64,000 bases of DNA from Microglena sp. YARC (Eukaryota; Chlorophyta; Chlorophyceae; Chlamydomonadales; Chlamydomonadaceae). This document shows, piece after piece, positions 28,387-37,999 of this stretch. The first letter of the stretch is position 1. Each line of letters opens with the position of its first letter. Position numbers and translations under genes: made by a program. The notes under the pieces are model-generated. The model worked only from the letters and a program-made list of their open reading frames with translations, searched no databases and was not told the origin of the DNA. The DNA lies in NCBI GenBank assembly GCA_022414725.1, contig CM039467.1, positions 6,937,101 to 7,001,100 on the forward strand, given 5' to 3'.

Positions 28387-28945
28387 CACGCTTTATATCT
28401 GAACGATCACAGCAAGTGCAGGTTCAAACACACAGGATTCTCCTCCACCATCAGGGCGCATCATGACTTGTCCATTTGGGACTTGGATAGCAATGGTGGA
28501 GAATCAACACAACTACACTGGTTATGTGTAACAAGCTTGACTTGACATTTGAGACTCAGCACTAAGAGTGCAGGTGAATTGTATATCACGCTTTATATCA
28601 AGAATAAACAATCCCAGTAAGCCAAGGTACGAACCGGCAAGATGCTCCTCCACCCGCAGGGCATGTCATGATTGTCCATTTGGGACAAGGACAGCAACAC
28701 AACTGCACTTGTTTGTGTGAGAAGCTTGATCCGAACAGGCCAATGTACAAGAACCGGCAGGATGCTCCTCCATCACCGACACATCACGACTTGCCCATTT
28801 GGGACAACAATAGTGGAAAAGCAACAGAACTGAACTAGTTTAACCTTAGTATTCCCGATCCGTTGCTGCGTGTGTTCATGCATATGCATGTGTGTAAAGA
28901 GCATCACTTGGGACTCAACGCAGAGTGCAGGCAAATAGTACACCG
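28387..28945. repeat. Three degenerate copies of a roughly 120-200-bp repeat
   Basis: The words CACGCTTTATATC (28387, 28588), GATGCTCCTCCA (28639, 28757), a CATGACTTGTCCATTTGGGAC-like block (28461, 28668, 28786) and AGAGTGCAGG (28567, 28922) recur at unequal spacing. No coding sense is seen. Confidence 0.7.
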
Positions 28946-31935
28946 TTTCTTTACATTTCTCAGGATATCCATTTTCCGCTAAGAAGTTTAACAATGATAT
29001 CATTCAATCAAATAAACAGTTAACAATTTCAACACAATTATTGTTGTTGCGCAGTTGGCATCTTTTAAACTGATTTAGTCAAATGCATTATCTCCAATTC
29101 ATAATCCAAAATAATCAAGGGAAGGCTTCATTAGTTTATAGCTTGTAAATTATTAAAATGAATTAATCAATTAAAGACCGAGACAATCAAGGTTGGAGCT
29201 TGAGCACATGCATGGCCATAGTTCACGTCTCGAGTTAGGGGACCAGTGCAACAAGCAGTGGCTTGGGTTTTAGGAACACAATAAGCAGTGTAACCAGGCC
29301 AGAAATCCACCAGTGTGTTTTTGGGCGAGGATTTAGCCCATACAATTATGCTTGCAGTGCCGACATCCATGGGAGCAGGAAGCAACCAGCCTTCTGATAC
29401 CAAATCAGATGGACACCGACAAGGGGAGGTTGTGGGTAGGGGTTTGGCAGGCACTGACCGCACAATCGGGGAGAGGAAGTGATAAATAGGCAGTGGGTAA
29501 TATCCAATCAAGGGTAAGGGAGTTGAAATTACCCAATGTAGTGATCATTTGCTTCAAATTTGATAGCCCTCCAAATCTTGAGTTGTTTAGCTTGCACAAA
29601 CTGGACTGGACTCTGTGTAGGCACAGAATTGGCTCTTGCAAGACTTCTTGATGCATTATGATGCAACTGGCTCTCCTGTTAGACTGGTTCGTCCGACTCT
29701 CCATTAGATGCTGCCTCGAGTAGCTATCAGAGCCGCCCACGAGCAACAAAGCTACTGGAGTCCCATCCACTTGCAAAACACATCTGAGCAAACTTCACAA
29801 GGATGCGTTCGCAATCACTGTTGCTATCCTCAAACTCCAGGTGCATATAGCTACTATCTGTGTCAAAGAAGCCAGCCACCAAAGAAGCACACCACCTAGT
29901 AGAAACTAGCTGTACTGATGACCAACTCAACTGCACACGCAGACTTATGATGAGCAACGCAGAGCGATGACCGGCTGACCTGCAAAACGCAGACTGATGA
30001 ACAACTCAAATGAAAACGCAGTCTCCTCCACCTTCCACCTTCCATTGAAACAGCCATTCCTAAATTGCTTCTTCCCAATGTCTTCATGGCAATAACTGAC
30101 GCAGCAGGACCAACAACCAATACGCCACGATCTTAAACAAGCCAGAACTCCAAGATCCCAGGAACTCATGTGTAGTCCACTAATCACAGCCACTCTAGGA
30201 AGATGCGTCCACCTGTTCCACCAGCAACACTGCCAGGTCTACACAGGAGAGCCGGCTGCCATGCAAAGCAGCTCATTTCCTAGGGCAGCAAGTCTTCTTT
30301 GACAATCTCCCTCAACATAGTCTCACACCAGAAACAGGTACTCTTTATGGCTTGTGCACCTGCAAGGAACTGAGACAAAAGAACCAGGACCAGCAACAGC
30401 GACATAGATTCCCCACCAAGCACATACCTAGCGCATACCCATAATGACCACTTATTTATGAATTCCTGGCCGCACAAGAAGCTACTAGGCCTAAAAAGCT
30501 ATCAGGATTACGCGGACATGCCTCGCTTGACACGACGACAACACGCTCGTCTAGATGAGTATGTAAGAACGACATAAACTGCAGTAGATCCAAAGCAAGC
30601 ATATTCCTGAGGTCTGGTCGCCGGATATTTTAACCTTCTGATGAACTACGCTTGTTAGGTCCCACATTTGTTTACGCTACCCTGACGCTACTATCTAAAT
30701 GCCCACCCAGTGACCACTTAACCAACAATGCACTTCCTAACCGCGCGCTTAAAGCGCACTTCTTGACCACTCCTTGTGCCCTACCGGGTGCGTGGTAGTG
30801 GCAGGGCACAATAGAAAAATACATTGGATAACTCTCCTCACTTGCCTGATATCCTCCGCAACTCACGTTCAACAAATTCGAAGGAAATAAATTACTCACC
30901 TGGGGCATAGCAGCGGTGAAATCACAGTCTTGGGCAACGAGATGGAGCCGACTCAACGGACGAGCGAAGAAACCTTGGGGAGATTCCGAACCTTGGACAA
31001 AGTTACTCTAGCTAGGTGCCTGCGGTGCAATACGCACTGCAATTTCGGTAACTAAGACTGACTCTCACCTGGTGCGGACCGTCTGGAGTCTTATGAAGCC
31101 TGAAGGCCGATGCAGTCGACTTAAGAGAAGTTACCAACCTTGGGAGGGTCAAAATATTAGTTCCTGCAAGGGCACAAAGAAGAAAGTGGGCGAAAAGTGG
31201 AAGCGAGAAGCTGTTGTGGACATACTTAGGGAGACTGTGCTGCGGGGAGAAGGCGACTCGCTAACTGGTTTCAATATATAGATCGACTTAGGCTGTGGAT
31301 TCCAGGCAGAGGAGTAAATTGGCGACTCGATAGCCATAAATACTGCAGAAAGCATGTTTCTGTCAGAAACTACGCACCTCTATCGCATTAATAACCACGG
31401 CGGACCGAGACATCGCCGCTCAAGCTTCCGAGGAGGACACCTGCTGGACCGAGGCCAACTCGAATGTGGCACTCCAAGCAAACAACCGGAGGTTGACTTT
31501 GTAAGAATAAGCCGAGGCTTCGAAATGGGAACTAGGTTGAAACTGCACGATACGAATTCCGGAATTGTTCTGACCGGACCGGATATATATCTCACCCAGC
31601 ACGCATTTGGGTTTCAGGGCTTAGGGTATGACGTGGAATTCCGAGCGAAGCTACCAAGAAGACGGGTGCGAGTGCGATCACTACTTTCTGGCATATCTGC
31701 GAGCCTTCCACTCGAGCCTATCACGATACCTTCCTCCCTCCCTCCATCCTGCCCTTTGTTCCCTGCTTAGTCCTTCCCTCTTATCCCGTCCTAGCTGAAC
31801 CAGTCTGTTGTCCCCGTCCTCTCTCTCCCTCGGTCTTCTTTCCAGTCTCATAGTCAGTTATTTTGCCTTAGTTTTAGCTCTTTTTCTTTCACATACCAGT
31901 TAGTTTGGTTTTCTCCTTTTTCACCGTTCCCTTCT
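28946..31935. other. Unassigned stretch with weak exon-like pieces
   Basis: Many short ORFs occur on the minus strand between about 29.2 and 30.9 kb (for example around 29405-29791 and 29727-29957) and on the plus strand at 31354-31770. None shows a motif I recognise. Positions 29939-30022 hold short imperfect repeats of GATGA..CAAC..AACGCAG words. Positions 31720-31935 are pyrimidine-rich. A spliced gene could lie here, but sequence reading alone does not establish it. Confidence 0.3.
30280..30405 (-). other. Candidate first exon or internal exon, 41 codons
   Basis: Read from an ATG at 30405, the peptide begins MSLLLVLVLLSQFLAGAQA, which has the form of a cleavable signal peptide, followed by IKSTCFWCETMLREIVKE with a C-x2-C pair reminiscent of saposin-like domains. 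The same bases can equally be read as a pyrimidine-rich intron end, TTTTGTCTCAGTTCCTTGCAG, followed by an exon. The frame closes at a TAG after only 41 codons, so on its own it is not a gene. Confidence 0.2.
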
Positions 31936-32207
31936 AAGGTACCTACTTGGATTTCGACCACTCTGCTCAGTCGGGCAGCCCGCCGATTATCCTCTAGATA
32001 CCTAGTAGTTCCTAGCAGACCTCGGCTCACCTACCCGGTCAAGGGGTAGTTGAACCGTCATACTGCTATGTTCTACCCCTGCTCCCCTCAAGGTACCCGG
32101 TAATCCCCGACCCCACTGCTCCATCGGGCAGCTCGCCGATGTATTGCCATGTACCTTCTGTTTATTTTCATTGTTGCTTCCTTCCTCCTCTCATTGTAAC
32201 AATTCTA
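31936..32207 (+). repeat. Tandem monomers at the left end of the element
   Basis: AAGGTACC..CACTCTGCTCAGTCGGGCAGCCCGCCGAT (from 31936) and AAGGTACCC..CACTGCTCCATCGGGCAGCTCGCCGAT (from 32092) are two imperfect copies about 155 bp apart. Tandem monomers of this kind occur in the 5' untranslated regions of some non-LTR elements. Confidence 0.6.
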
Positions 32208-32209
32208 CG
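32008..32209 (+). repeat. Left inverted repeat (202 bp)
   Basis: It matches the reverse complement of 35744-35949 along its length, including GGTAGTTGAACCGTCATACT and CATCGGGCAGCTCGCCGATG. It ends six bases before the stop codon of the minus-strand RNase H frame at 32215. Confidence 0.85.
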
Positions 32210-32214
32210 CGAGC

Positions 32215-34005
32215 CTACCACTCCTCCCGCTCCTCTATACAGCAAAACCATCGGAGACAGTTGGGAAGGCACTGCGACACGCCGCGAAAATATTGCGAAC
32301 AGTCCTTACCCGGAAGGACTGTTATTATATTCCGAGACAGCGAAATATAGTTGCCTTGCCAAGGTGAGTGGAACACATGGTTGGTATCAGAGCAATAGCC
32401 AAGCTCAAGGAGCCAAATTTCGTTATCTCTTAGGACGGTAGGAGAGTCTATGTCAGGTAGGATGGCAAGGTCAGGTCTCATTCTCCTCCAGGCCTCTTCT
32501 GTAATAGAGGAAGGGCGTAGCCAGTCAGGGAGGCGTTTGCCTAGGACCCCCATGGGGAGGTCCTCTTCCTTGCCAGCGTCCATAATCATTCTGCGTGAGC
32601 CCAGGTCGCCAGTGCAGATGGCCTTGTGGATGAGTCGCACTGCGGCGTCATGTCTCTTGATATAGAGCCCCATGAAAGTCTGGTGTGAGCAGCCCGCCAG
32701 AATGTGGCCCGCTCCGTCCTCACAGATGTGGCATATGGGGCGTAGAGGGTTTGTGGGCGGGTGGGTGTTGTTAATATAAGGAAGTTTCCACCGATATGCA
32801 AGTTTACGATTCCACAGTTGACCCCAGCGGGCTTTAAGGATGTGGAATTTAGTTTTATGTTGGATAATGGTACAGGACCAAAATTTATTACTTGCATGAG
32901 GAAGTTGGTGAGGAGTGTTATCGGCCCAGGTGGTTGCATAAATCCCTTTAAGCGAGTGTTGGCCAAGGTGGTAGCTAGTGGGTAGTTTGGAGCTGATGCC
33001 TTGTGTGAGGTTAGGTGCTAGATTGCGTGGGGGGATATCTCCCATGGGTGTGCGAGGAGGTTGGACAGTGGGCCAGTAAACATTGTGTCTAGGGATTTCC
33101 CCAGTGTTATCAGTATATCTGCTGGAGGCAGGGTCATCTGCGGCCTTACGCGCTAGGCTGTCAGCCCGGTCATTTCCAAGAATGCCTGTGTGGGAGCGTA
33201 CTTGGCAAAGGGTGGTGTGTGAGCCATGTACAATTCGTTGAATAAGGTGAGATTGGATTGAATGTAGCAGCTCAGCATGTAGGGAGCGCGTGGCTGTGGT
33301 GGGATCATGGATCATTTTTTTGATGAGTTGAAGTGAACAGAGACTGTCAGTGTGGAGGGTGAGGTTAGTATCGTATGGAATGTTAATCATGGCTTGGTGA
33401 ATTGCCACTAGTTCTGCTCTGTTGTTAGTCCTGGTGCCCCCCCGCCCACCTGGGTTGATGGTGTAGCTCATCCCTGCAATGGGGACATAAACTGCAGCCC
33501 CTATTTTACTAGGGGAGGCCGAGTTACCTTTGATCAGGCTGCCATCTGTGTAGACCTGGAGGCCTGCAGAGAGGATAGCTGGGTATGTGCATGGGTGAGT
33601 AGTGGGAGGAGTAAGAGGTTGAGGGTGCTCGCGGTGTGGAGCGTGCCAAGGTTTTGAGGTGAGTGATCTGAGTTTTCTAGGGTAAGTGATCTGAGTGTCA
33701 GAGGAGGTGAGGGTGTCAGGTGGGGTAATAGTGGTGGGCTCCCAGTGGGGGGAGAGGCTGTGCATGTGGTCGTGCCAAAGCTGGATAAAGGCTTGAAGGT
33801 TGGGAAAGTATGTAAGTTGACTTTGGGGACTGCAGATAAGGATGAGGTGTAACTTTGGGATTGATGGGAGGGTGTGGAGTTTACTGCCCAACCAGGTGTC
33901 AGAGGTATCATAAAGTTCAGAGTGGGGCCTGGAGTCAATGTAGTGGACCCAGGGGTGGTGGAGAAGTTTGTTGTAGGGAGCATAGCAAGTGTCAGGGATG
34001 AGCAT
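32215..34005 (-). pseudogene. RNase H + zinc knuckle + RLE-like polyprotein fragment
   Basis: The frame has 596 codons. Residues about 149-290 are a type I RNase H: D154 in YTDGS, E198 in NNRAEL, D220 in HTDS and H272/D282 in SHTGILGNDRAD, so the catalytic DEDD set is complete. Residues 425-439 form a C-x2-C-x5-H-x4-C knuckle. R510-P511-D512, followed by E534 in WLLELGYCSDT, resembles the RPD..(D/E) signature of the restriction-like endonuclease of R2-type non-LTR elements, though the spacing is longer than usual. The first 140 residues are unassigned. The start is not real: sense continues upstream in another frame through a C run at about 34020. The last ~35 codons look out of frame. RNase H call firm, endonuclease call moderate. 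Confidence 0.7.
32298..32323. repeat. Perfect hairpin, 10-bp stem and 6-nt loop
   Basis: AACAGTCCTT, loop ACCCGG, AAGGACTGTT. It lies near the 3' end of the minus-strand element, inside the doubtful C-terminal codons. Confidence 0.8.
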
Positions 34006-34019
34006 GACAGTGCATGTGG

Positions 34020-35907
34020 GGGCTGACTGATGGAAGTCTCAGCATAATCTGCACTGGCTAGGGCCCACCTGAGTGCTTGGTGTGCCAGGGTGACTGAGCT
34101 AGGGATGTCCACTAGGGAGCCCCCAGTCCAGACAGTGTGGAAGGGGTCCTCGTTGGACCCAAAGAGCTGGTCAGCTGGGTGAGGAGAGGAGTAGCTGAGA
34201 AGGCTCTGATCATAGCTGAGAGGAGTAGAAGTTCGGTGGTGGGTGATACCTAGCTTTGCTATGGCTTGGTGGAGGACAGGAGAGAGAATGTTAGTAGAAG
34301 CAGGGCTTTGTACCTAGTGAGGAGAGCAGCTAGGTCTGTATGGTAGGTTCCTCCCTGGGTTAGTTGTTGCCATTTGGTAGGGTGGGTAGTTTTGAAGTGC
34401 TCATAATTCTGCTGGAGGGAGGTAAGTCTGTTGTTGGGGGTGTGCCCAATACATTTCCCAGTGGGGGTGTAGAGATAAGAGAGATGTTAGTGTGTGTGGG
34501 TGTCCTGGCCATCCTTGTTGGTGAGGATGCCTGTTTGGATAATATAGGAGAGGGGTGGTTGGATGTCCCAGTCTGGGTGTCTGTCTTGTGTATCCACATG
34601 CAGCAATTTGTGGACAAGGGCGTGGTTGTCAGCTTGGAAGCCTGGGGTGGTGGTCCATTGGCCTTGCTGCTGAGGGTTGGTAAGGTGGGAGTCTTTCCTC
34701 AGATTTTGACAAGTGGTGGTGAAAGGGGCTGACTTGAAGGTGTGGACGAGTTGGTCATAGGCTTGTTGCCCCAGCATTTCGCAGAGGTGAGAGATGAGGT
34801 CAGATTGCGGTTTCCAGTGGATGATAGAAATGGTGGAAGTGACTGGTTTGCTGTAGTGGATGCTATATCCAGCTTCAGTGTAGGAATGGATGTGGTCATT
34901 GTGCATGGTTGTGGGAGCCCACTGAACGTGGGCAACAGTAGTACTGTTAGAGTTGCCGATGTCTAGGGAGCGTTTGCTGCGCCAGCTAGTAATATAGAGA
35001 GCTTTGTATTGGGAGCCATAGGTGAGATGGAGTAAGCGAGTTGGCGGTGCAGGAGCGTTGGCCGTTGGGTAGAGCATAGCCTCGCGGGTCCTGTCAGGGT
35101 GGGAAGTTTTAGTTATGGCGTAGTGGTGGAAAATCGCGTTGTGGTGCTATGATGAATCCAGGATTTACACAGGTAGTGGCAGGCCGCCCAGGTATCGTCT
35201 TTACTGTCGCAGCCCCACGCACGCTGCGCGTAGCTGTCGGCAGTTGTCGTAGGCCATGCCCACCATTGATTCCCTTCGATGTCCCCAAGGGAATCCGCCC
35301 CGTAGTCTGCGTCAGTTAGAGGGGTGGAGGAGTAGTAGCGTTGGGTAGGGGTGGCAATAAAGTCTGCGGTGGGTGGGAGTTTGATAATTTCAGTTGTGTT
35401 AGGTGTGACTGCGTATTCGGCTGCGAGCTGGCGGTGCATGAGCGGGAGGGGTTTGGTGTGGGTGAGGGGGTAGTCGAATTTAGCCAGAGTTAGGTGGGCT
35501 GTGAGAAGGTTAAGAGAGCGTCTGTGGTGTTTGGTAATCTTGGAGGAAGTAATAAGGGGGAGATCAGTAGTGCTGATGAGGTGGGTTCCCGTAGGTGTGA
35601 CCAGGTCATGGTAGGTATAAATATTGAAGTCGTGGAAGGGGGTCATGAGTTTGATAGGTATGGCATGGTATGGTATGGAGATTTGCACGGTGGCCCGACG
35701 TGAGCGTGAGCCTGGACTATCGCTAGTTGGTAATTGAGCAAGTCGTGGAATAGTTACAGCGAGAGGAGGAAGGAAAAAACAATGATAAGAAACAGGAGGT
35801 ACATGGCAATACATCGGCGAGCTGCCCGATGGAGCAGTGGGGTCGAGGATTACCGGGTACCTACCTTGAGGGGAGCAGGGGTAGAACATAGCAGTATGAC
35901 GGTTCAA
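34020..35907 (-). pseudogene. Upstream reading frame of the same element, frameshifted, unrecognised
   Basis: Protein-like sense runs from 35907 to the RNase H frame but changes frame at least four times, near 35150, 34490, 34295 and 34020. Pieces: 35907-35113 (264 codons, N-terminus inside the inverted-repeat module, with WAACHYLCKSWIHH near its end); 35160-34487 (LHLTYGSQYKALYITSWR, HWKPQSDLISHLCEMLGQQ); about 34490-34340 (LQQNYEHFKTTHPTKWQQL); about 34292-34025 (LFGSNEDPFHTVWTGGSLVD, HQALRWALASADYAE), which passes straight into CTVMLIPDTCYAP of the next frame. I recognise no domain. In particular there is no reverse transcriptase or AP endonuclease motif. The frame changes may be mutations or sequencing errors. 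Confidence 0.5.
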
Positions 35908-35949
35908 CTACCCCTTGACAGGGTAGGTGAGTCGAAGTCTGCTAGGAAC
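35744..35949 (-). repeat. Right inverted repeat (206 bp) within a 216-bp module
   Basis: It is the inverted counterpart of 32008-32209. The wider module 35739-35954 is flanked by 10-bp direct repeats GGTAATTGAG at 35729-35738 and 35955-35964. The related sequence at about 3131 has only one copy of that 10-mer and no module. Confidence 0.8.
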
Positions 35950-36122
35950 AAGTAGGTAATTGAGTCAGTAAACAAGGACGGCTATATATGGGAGATTATA
36001 TAAATACCTGGCCGCGGTACATCTTATCGAACAACATACTAGGTCCCCGAAGTACGATGTATTGGCAGGGTGTCTGGGGCTTCGGCCTGTGGCACCGTTG
36101 AGGATATGACATGTTTGCATGC

Positions 36123-36275
36123 TTTTGCCATGTATATACTGGCTTCGTTTCAGATTCAGACGTTCGTATGGTAATACCACAGGTACAACATAATGTTGCA
36201 CCTACTATCTAGAGTGAAACCCGGCTGCCGGCATGGCCCGAGCAGTAGAACAGAGGTGGTCACTTACCCCGAATC
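36123..36275. other. Short unassigned junction
   Basis: Sequence between the minus-strand element and the LINE remnant. No feature recognised. Confidence 0.4.
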
Positions 36276-37660
36276 TTGATTAGTAGTTCAGTACTAAGTT
36301 TAAAGCGATGCGTGGGAAACTCTCAGATGGTCGTATGGTCAATCCATAGATTTATATGTATCAAGACAATTACTAGGGTGGAATACCCTCCACACAAAAT
36401 GTGCTACTTTCTCTGTAATTATGGCCATTCTTCCCTAGTCCGAAGCTCCCCTTCGTCGCTAGCTCAACTTGAACTTGGTTACAACATATTACATAATTTT
36501 GGCTGTGAGGTGTGGGCTCCTTCTATTCTGAACAACACACTTATCTCAAATGACCATGCTTGTGAGAAATGGCATAGAGGTATACTTAAACAAATGTTGG
36601 GTGTTTGCCAATCTACTACATCTAATATTATCATGGAAGAGCTGGGTAGAACCCCGTTGTGTTTTGCTTGGCTTAAACAAGCTTTGCGCTTCTGGAACAA
36701 GACCATACATAAAGAACCTGAGGATCTCATTAGAATGGCTCTTGATGAATCTTTTGACTCCAACACTGGCTGGGTTCATGACTTGCGTTGTGCTCTCCAC
36801 AAGCTAGGATCCAGTAAAAACATCAACATTTTTGGAGGCTGTCGATGTCGAAGGTATTATGTCTGAAGTTTTTGAGTCATGGAGGTTTAAGTACCCAAGT
36901 GACACCAATGCAGTTAGAGACATCCCTGATGAGAGAAGGGTTGGCTTTAAACGCCTCCGATACCAAAAATGGTTCGCAGCCAACAGCAATGATGAGAATG
37001 GCTTGATTCCCTTTACATCCGCCTTACATAAGCAGGATCAGATTCGTTCTATAGCACAGTTTAGAATGGGTTCCCATTGGCTGAACACAGAAAGAATGAG
37101 GGTGGTGGATAGAGCACACATCCCTCGCTCAATGAGACACTGTCAAATGTGTGGGTTCCAAAAACCTGAGGATGAAATGCATATGTTTGAGTGCCCTTTT
37201 TATAATGATATTCGCCTCCGCTACCAGAATCTGTTTACAGATATTTATAGGCATGTCCATGAGGATACCGACTTAACCGTATGGAATGTGGAATTCTGCG
37301 ATTCCACATTCAGAACCTTTATGAATGGAAATGGCACTAAGTTTTTGGAGCAACCTAGCCGACTATCTTTCTACTTGTAGAAGAGCAAGACAGGAATCCC
37401 TGGACTGCTTAGTGGCACCGTAATTTATTATCCCTTTTTTTCTTCTTGAGACTTCTCATTTGTTAGCTTCTTACCTCCGCCACTGTAAGTGGTTGAGATC
37501 TGGGTCCTGCTCTAAGGGGTTTAATACCTACGCCACCAAAACGGTGGTTGGGAGTTTGGTTTGTTTGTCCTCGACACACCCCTGATGTAATGGGGTTTTT
37601 TGCTTTGTGGGTGCTTTTTCTTTTTGTTTAAAGCACAGAGTCTCATACACCCTCGCGGTG
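36270..37660 (+). mobile_element. LINE (APE/L1-like) 3' fragment, interrupted by Copia-1
   Basis: The C-terminal third of a LINE ORF2 is followed by about 280 bp of 3' untranslated sequence. Copia-1 is inserted at 37660. The LINE resumes after the insertion at 44508 and ends within about 35 bases in a TGTAA-type tail, as is usual for non-LTR elements. The reverse transcriptase core and everything upstream are absent, which is typical 5' truncation. Confidence 0.75.
36276..37380 (+). pseudogene. LINE ORF2 C-terminus with frameshift
   Basis: Two frames overlap at 36832-36866. The first (36276-36866) has GYNILHNFGCEVWAPSILNN, KWHRGILKQMLGVCQSTTSN and ELGRTPLCFAWLKQALRFWN, the usual thumb/linker landmarks downstream of a LINE reverse transcriptase. 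The second (36832-37380) has KRLRYQKWF, QFRMGSHWLN and a C-terminal knuckle C104-x2-C107-x9-H117-x3-C121 followed by PFYNDIR. The join is a one-base shift at a T run near 36830. Upstream of 36400, another frame gives KFKAMRGKLSDGRMVNP but is broken by three in-frame stops. This is a dead copy. Confidence 0.8.
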
Positions 37661-37962
37661 TGTCAGCATGAATTGCGGTGCTCTCACGCGTTTTATGACT
37701 TGGTGACTACTTATGTACTTCCTTAGAACTATCGGTCCTGACAGTACTATGTCAGCTTACTGTTGACTGCGTCATCGGTTCTTCTGACACGCGCTGTCTA
37801 ACCTGTACCCTGATCAGGTTCCAGGCTACCGCCCCCCTTTCCTCCGCTGGTGTCCCTTTATGGTTCCACTATCTTTTGTAATAATTATTCTCGTCTCCGC
37901 ATTTATAGATTGGCGTGCTGCACACACTAAGTCCACTCTCCGGAGTGTTATCCAAGCTGATA
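37661..37962 (+). repeat. Copia-1 5' LTR
   Basis: 302 bp, identical to 44206-44507. A TATA-like TTTATAGATTGG near 37903 and a CCTGATCAGG palindrome near 37813 are candidate promoter elements. Sequence after the LTR (GGTTATACGGTCCC) occupies the primer-binding position but does not match the common initiator-Met type. Confidence 0.95.
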
Positions 37963-37999
37963 GGTTATACGGTCCCTCATTTACTACCACTGCTTTGCG

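Larger units (their letters stand above)
31936..36122 (-). mobile_element. Broken element with inverted repeats, RNase H and RLE-like domain
   Basis: On the minus strand this unit runs from about 36.1 kb down to about 32.0 kb. It contains an upstream broken reading frame (35.9-34.0 kb) and a 596-codon frame with RNase H, a zinc knuckle and an RPD..E endonuclease-like region. It is bounded by about 200-bp inverted repeats (32008-32209 and 35744-35949). RNase H followed by CCHC and RPD matches the tail of RLE-type non-LTR retrotransposons; Dualen/RandI-type elements of green algae carry both RNase H and RLE. No reverse transcriptase motif (Y/F-x-DD) is found in the frames I read, so this is an internally deleted, non-autonomous or unusual element. 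DIRS-type elements also have inverted ends, but no tyrosine recombinase motif is seen. Confidence 0.55.

Noticed and set aside
29386..29402. Minus-strand TGGTATCAGAAGG, resembling a primer-binding site
   Set aside because: Imperfect, and no paired LTRs or gag-pol sequence nearby.
32382..32393. TGGTATCAGAGC, an exact match to the plant-type initiator-Met primer-binding site of LTR elements
   Set aside because: It is the antisense of the GYCSDTN codons of the endonuclease-like domain and has no LTR on either side.
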